NCBI GenBank assembly: GCA_964455285.1 | Contig: CAYVVG010000033.1 | Location: 1-39,035, forward strand | Origin: CAIVAT01 sp964455285 | Lineage (GTDB): Bacteria > Bacteroidota > Bacteroidia > Bacteroidales > FEN-979 | Length of the DNA: 39,035 bases | Direction of reading: 5' to 3' | Shown: one piece after another, positions 36,782 through 39,035 of the stretch | Numbering within the stretch: position 1 is the stretch's first letter | How the letters are laid out: each line of letters starts with the position of its first letter | Notes under the pieces: model-generated | The model's input: only the letters and a program-made list of their open reading frames with translations | Databases searched by the model: none | Told to the model about the DNA's origin: nothing | Position numbers and translations under genes: made by a program

Positions 36782-38853
36782 TACGAGGATCTCACCAGCC
36801 GTATCAGGGCGATCTCGGCGGCAATGAACAACAGGGTGAGCAGGATGAACCATTTCCATAACGGGGTTCCCTGGCGGATCTGCCGGATATCGGCCGACAG
36901 CGGTCGTTTTGTGTCTTTCAGGATCCGGATGTCCCTGGCTTTCAGCCGGCCGATTTGCTGTTCCAGTTCCGCGACCGTAAAGCACTGAAGGTCCGACTCC
37001 CTGCGGTCGAAGTTGAAGGCCGCCCCGGTTACGGTCCTGTTTCCCCGGATCACATCGTATAAACCTGCATCCCTGATCTGGTCGTGGGTGTGCAGGGTCA
37101 CGCTGCTTCCAAAGGTGCGAACCTCGGGAATGACCTCGAACCCGTCTCCCAGCTTTTTCAGCTTGTACGGGTTGGCCTCCGGCATGGAATCGGCCGGGAC
37201 CTCCAGCGTCGAATTGGCTCCGGTGAGGTAACAGAGCGGATGCATCGGGTTGCTGATCAGCGCGAGATTGAACAGGGTGGGGACAAAGATGACATGGCGT
37301 GGAAACTGGCTCCACGAATCCAGGGCCGGGCTGGCAAAGAGGTAGGCATGCCCTTTCCCCGATTGCACGGACACAAAGAAAGCATGGTTGTCGGGGAATT
37401 TCAGCAATACCTCCGAACGGCTCTGAACCTCCTGTTTCAGGATGAAATGTCTCCTGACGACCGGCAGATCGATGTTTTCGGGAAGAACGAGTTTCCCGCT
37501 GCTGTTCTTTTCGAAAACTTCGGCGTAAAGCGGACTTTCGGTATTGATGGAAGCGATCCGCTGCAGCGTGGTGTCAATCCCGCCCAGGAGGGGGAGCCCC
37601 AGTTGGGGCAGCAGGGCATTGTACGACACGGTCTTTTCCCCGTCGGGCGGGAAAAGGACCAGGCTGCCTCCCTCGTTGACGAACCGGGTAAGCTCCTGAG
37701 CCAATCCGGATGATATCTCCTCCACGCTGTTCACGAGGATGAGCGCGTGTGCGAAAAGGTTGCCGTAATCGAGCTGGCGTACCGGGCTGTTGGTGAACCG
37801 GATGGCGCTGTCGTGGCCGAAAAGGGCGTCGAGGTAAAGGTTGGGACTCTTCTCGTTGATCGAAAGCACGGGAATCGATGGTGCGATCGTGTAACTGAAA
37901 AAATAACGGTCGTCGTACACAATGGGGTAGTCGACCGTTTCCACCAGCCCGTACTGAATTCCCGCCCCGTTCTCGGTGAAGGAGAGGGTGACCTCGGCCG
38001 ATGATTCCGGCCCGACGGAAAAACTTGCCAGGGCTTTTTGTGTGCCGTTGATGATCAGCTTGACCGGGATCTTCTCGAGATTTTGCGCCGAGGCATTGTG
38101 CACGCGCACCCTCAGGTTCGCGGTCTGACCGGGTTGATGGACCGGTGACAGGAACCATGCGGTATCGATGAACAGATTGTCTTTCTTTTCGGCCGGCAGA
38201 GGGATCAGGAACCAGCTCATGCCGGTGTCGGGAACCGAAACAGAGAGACGGGCGCTGTTCTTCTGGAAGTCGGAGATGAGGTAAGCTTCACGCTGGGTGT
38301 TCCGGTAAGATTGCGAGAGGTCGCTCTGCCGTCGCATCACCTCCTCCACCGGCCGGACGGCCGGCGATACCTGAACCTCTTCCACCGCCTTGCGGAAGTC
38401 ATCGGGGTTCATGTAGCGAAGGTGACGCCCGTCAAAATCATTGGTGACCAGCTGGAACAGGTCGCTGCGGGAATAGGCGGAGGCGACTTCCAGGGCTTTG
38501 GCTTTCGCCACGTCGAGCAGTTTTCCCTCGGTGGCGACCGCTTCCATCGAGAAGGAGTTGTCGAGGTAGATGGTCACGGCTTTCGGTCCTTTGATGCGCT
38601 GTTGTCCTCCCGGGGCAGGTAGATAGGGCTGGGCAAAAGCCATGACCAGACAGGCGAGGGCCAGGATCCGCGACAACAGGATGAGCAGTTGCCGGAGCCG
38701 TGACTGTTTCCGGGTTTCCTGCTGTATCTCTTTGAGAAACTGAACGTTGGTAAACCAGACCTTCTTGTACCGGCGAAAATTGAAAAGATGGATCAGGATG
38801 GGGATGGCCAGTGTCGCCAGCCCAAGAAGGAACCATGGATAAACAAAATGCAT
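36781..38853 (-). CDS. BatA N-terminal / von Willebrand factor A domain membrane protein
   Basis: The 690-residue protein begins MHFVYPWFLLGLATLAIPILIHLFNFRRYKKVWFTNV, the BatA N-terminal signature, with a second membrane segment (about 56-77), then a vWA-like domain whose MIDAS is LDNSFSM (D98, S100, S102). A long periplasmic part follows (including DUF4159/GATase-like VNEGGSLVLFPPDGE), and a C-terminal membrane helix (WFILLTLLFIAAEIALI) closes it. Such proteins occur throughout Bacteroidota, often near MoxR ATPase and other Bat genes, which are absent here. Their role is poorly defined. The ATG at 38853 is used; the frame also offers TTG two codons earlier. A TAATTTTG box (38857-38864) lies almost on the start, so the transcript may be nearly leaderless. 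It overlaps the downstream GT39-like gene by 1 bp. Confidence 0.85.
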   Translation of the reverse strand: MHFVYPWFLLGLATLAIPILIHLFNFRRYKKVWFTNVQFLKEIQQETRKQSRLRQLLILLSRILALACLVMAFAQPYLPAPGGQQRIKGPKAVTIYLDNSFSMEAVATEGKLLDVAKAKALEVASAYSRSDLFQLVTNDFDGRHLRYMNPDDFRKAVEEVQVSPAVRPVEEVMRRQSDLSQSYRNTQREAYLISDFQKNSARLSVSVPDTGMSWFLIPLPAEKKDNLFIDTAWFLSPVHQPGQTANLRVRVHNASAQNLEKIPVKLIINGTQKALASFSVGPESSAEVTLSFTENGAGIQYGLVETVDYPIVYDDRYFFSYTIAPSIPVLSINEKSPNLYLDALFGHDSAIRFTNSPVRQLDYGNLFAHALILVNSVEEISSGLAQELTRFVNEGGSLVLFPPDGEKTVSYNALLPQLGLPLLGGIDTTLQRIASINTESPLYAEVFEKNSSGKLVLPENIDLPVVRRHFILKQEVQSRSEVLLKFPDNHAFFVSVQSGKGHAYLFASPALDSWSQFPRHVIFVPTLFNLALISNPMHPLCYLTGANSTLEVPADSMPEANPYKLKKLGDGFEVIPEVRTFGSSVTLHTHDQIRDAGLYDVIRGNRTVTGAAFNFDRRESDLQCFTVAELEQQIGRLKARDIRILKDTKRPLSADIRQIRQGTPLWKWFILLTLLFIAAEIALIRLVRSS

Positions 38854-38866
38854 GGCCAAAATTAAT

Positions 38867-38897
38867 AAAAAAACCCGGCACGGGGCCGGGTTTTTTT
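38867..38897. terminator. Bidirectional rho-independent terminator
   Basis: CCCGGC (38874-38879) pairs with GCCGGG (38885-38890) around a 5-nt loop, flanked by seven A (38867-38873) and seven T (38891-38897), so it works on either strand. On the minus strand it ends the glutamate dehydrogenase transcript just before the BatA-like gene. Confidence 0.85.
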
Positions 38898-38965
38898 ACT
38901 GTAGAGACGCACCGCTGTGCGTTTTTACTGTAGAGACGCACCGCTGTGCGTTTCTACAGTAAAAA
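38893..38965. repeat. REP-like GTAG hairpin with a duplicated 29-bp left arm
   Basis: The 29-bp unit TTTTTACTGTAGAGACGCA-CCGCTGTGCG occurs twice in tandem (38893-38921, 38922-38950). The second copy is closed by TTTCTACAGTAAAAA (38951-38965), giving a hairpin with arms TTTTTACTGTAGA and TCTACAGTAAAAA plus an inner stem ACGCA/TGCGT. The GTAGAGACGC family is known to me as a widespread intergenic palindrome in Bacteroidota and cyanobacteria. GTAG is the foot motif recognised by RAYT enzymes, and a RAYT gene lies in this window. Confidence 0.7.
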
Positions 38966-38970
38966 TCGTA

Positions 38971-39035
38971 TTAAATAACCCCCTGGTCCAGCATGGCGTT
39001 GGCAACCTTGAGGAAGCCGGCCACGGTGGCGCCTG
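38971..39035 (-). CDS. gdhA: Glutamate dehydrogenase, C-terminal end only
   Basis: The last 20 codons before a TAA stop (38971-38973) read GATVAGFLKVANAMLDQGVI on the minus strand. This closely matches the C-terminus of hexameric NADP-type glutamate dehydrogenases, which end in a GANIAGFxKVADAMxAQGVI-like sequence. The enzyme links 2-oxoglutarate, ammonium and glutamate. The rest of the gene lies beyond the right edge. A REP-like hairpin and a strong terminator follow it. Confidence 0.8.
   Translation of the reverse strand, partial: GATVAGFLKVANAMLDQGVI

Noticed and set aside
36782..37315. 178-residue N-terminal extension of the GT39-like protein
   Set aside because: It lies antiparallel-free but out of frame within the BatA-like gene, is rich in Pro, Arg and His as expected of a shadow frame, and precedes a natural membrane-protein start at 36781.

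Overview
The window looks like a draft or metagenome-assembled scaffold (one 100-N gap) from a moderately GC-rich member of the Bacteroidota. The evidence is: two type IX secretion (T9SS) sorting domains (one type A, one type B), a PorP/SprF protein directly after a giant SprB-like adhesin, a BatA-type vWA protein, a DUF2723 membrane protein, and several TAnnTTTG motifs of the Bacteroidota -7 type just upstream of genes. The order cannot be fixed from the sequence alone.

Layout. 1-994: 3' end of a secreted modular protein. 1122-4088: a two-receiver-domain protein fused to a PEP-synthase-like ATP-grasp domain. 4089-4835: no gene; a GC-rich tandem repeat array interrupted by a 477-bp structured element with 18-bp terminal inverted repeats and a 10-bp direct duplication. 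4836-9055 (minus): a probable polysaccharide O-acetylation operon (two SGNH hydrolases and one MBOAT acyltransferase) behind a perfect palindrome. 9151-9918 (minus): a lipoprotein. 10314-25338: one giant adhesin gene of roughly 5,160 residues, split by the assembly gap and built from four repeat classes, at least three of which are organised as higher-order repeats. 25353-26441: its PorP/SprF partner. 26578-27141: a REP-associated tyrosine transposase (RAYT). 27173-28477: a CarboxypepD_reg-like secreted protein. 28529-30001 (minus): gpmA and a metallophosphatase. 30082-33773: a DUF2723 glycosyltransferase-like membrane protein overlapping a polysaccharide deacetylase. 33873-38853 (minus): radC, a GT39-like membrane protein and a BatA/vWA protein. 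38971-39035 (minus): the last 20 codons of a glutamate dehydrogenase gene.

Themes. Much of the window concerns the cell surface: T9SS cargo and its partner, glycan acetylation and deacetylation, and GT-C type enzymes. A second theme is repetitive DNA: a MITE-like insertion, a GC-rich array, GTAG-footed hairpins, period-7 or period-8 arrays at four gene 3' ends, and a 56-nt leader shared by the RAYT gene and radC. The most unusual items are the 477-bp nested-hairpin element with its target-site duplication and the RAYT/radC shared leader. No CRISPR array, tRNA or rRNA was recognised.
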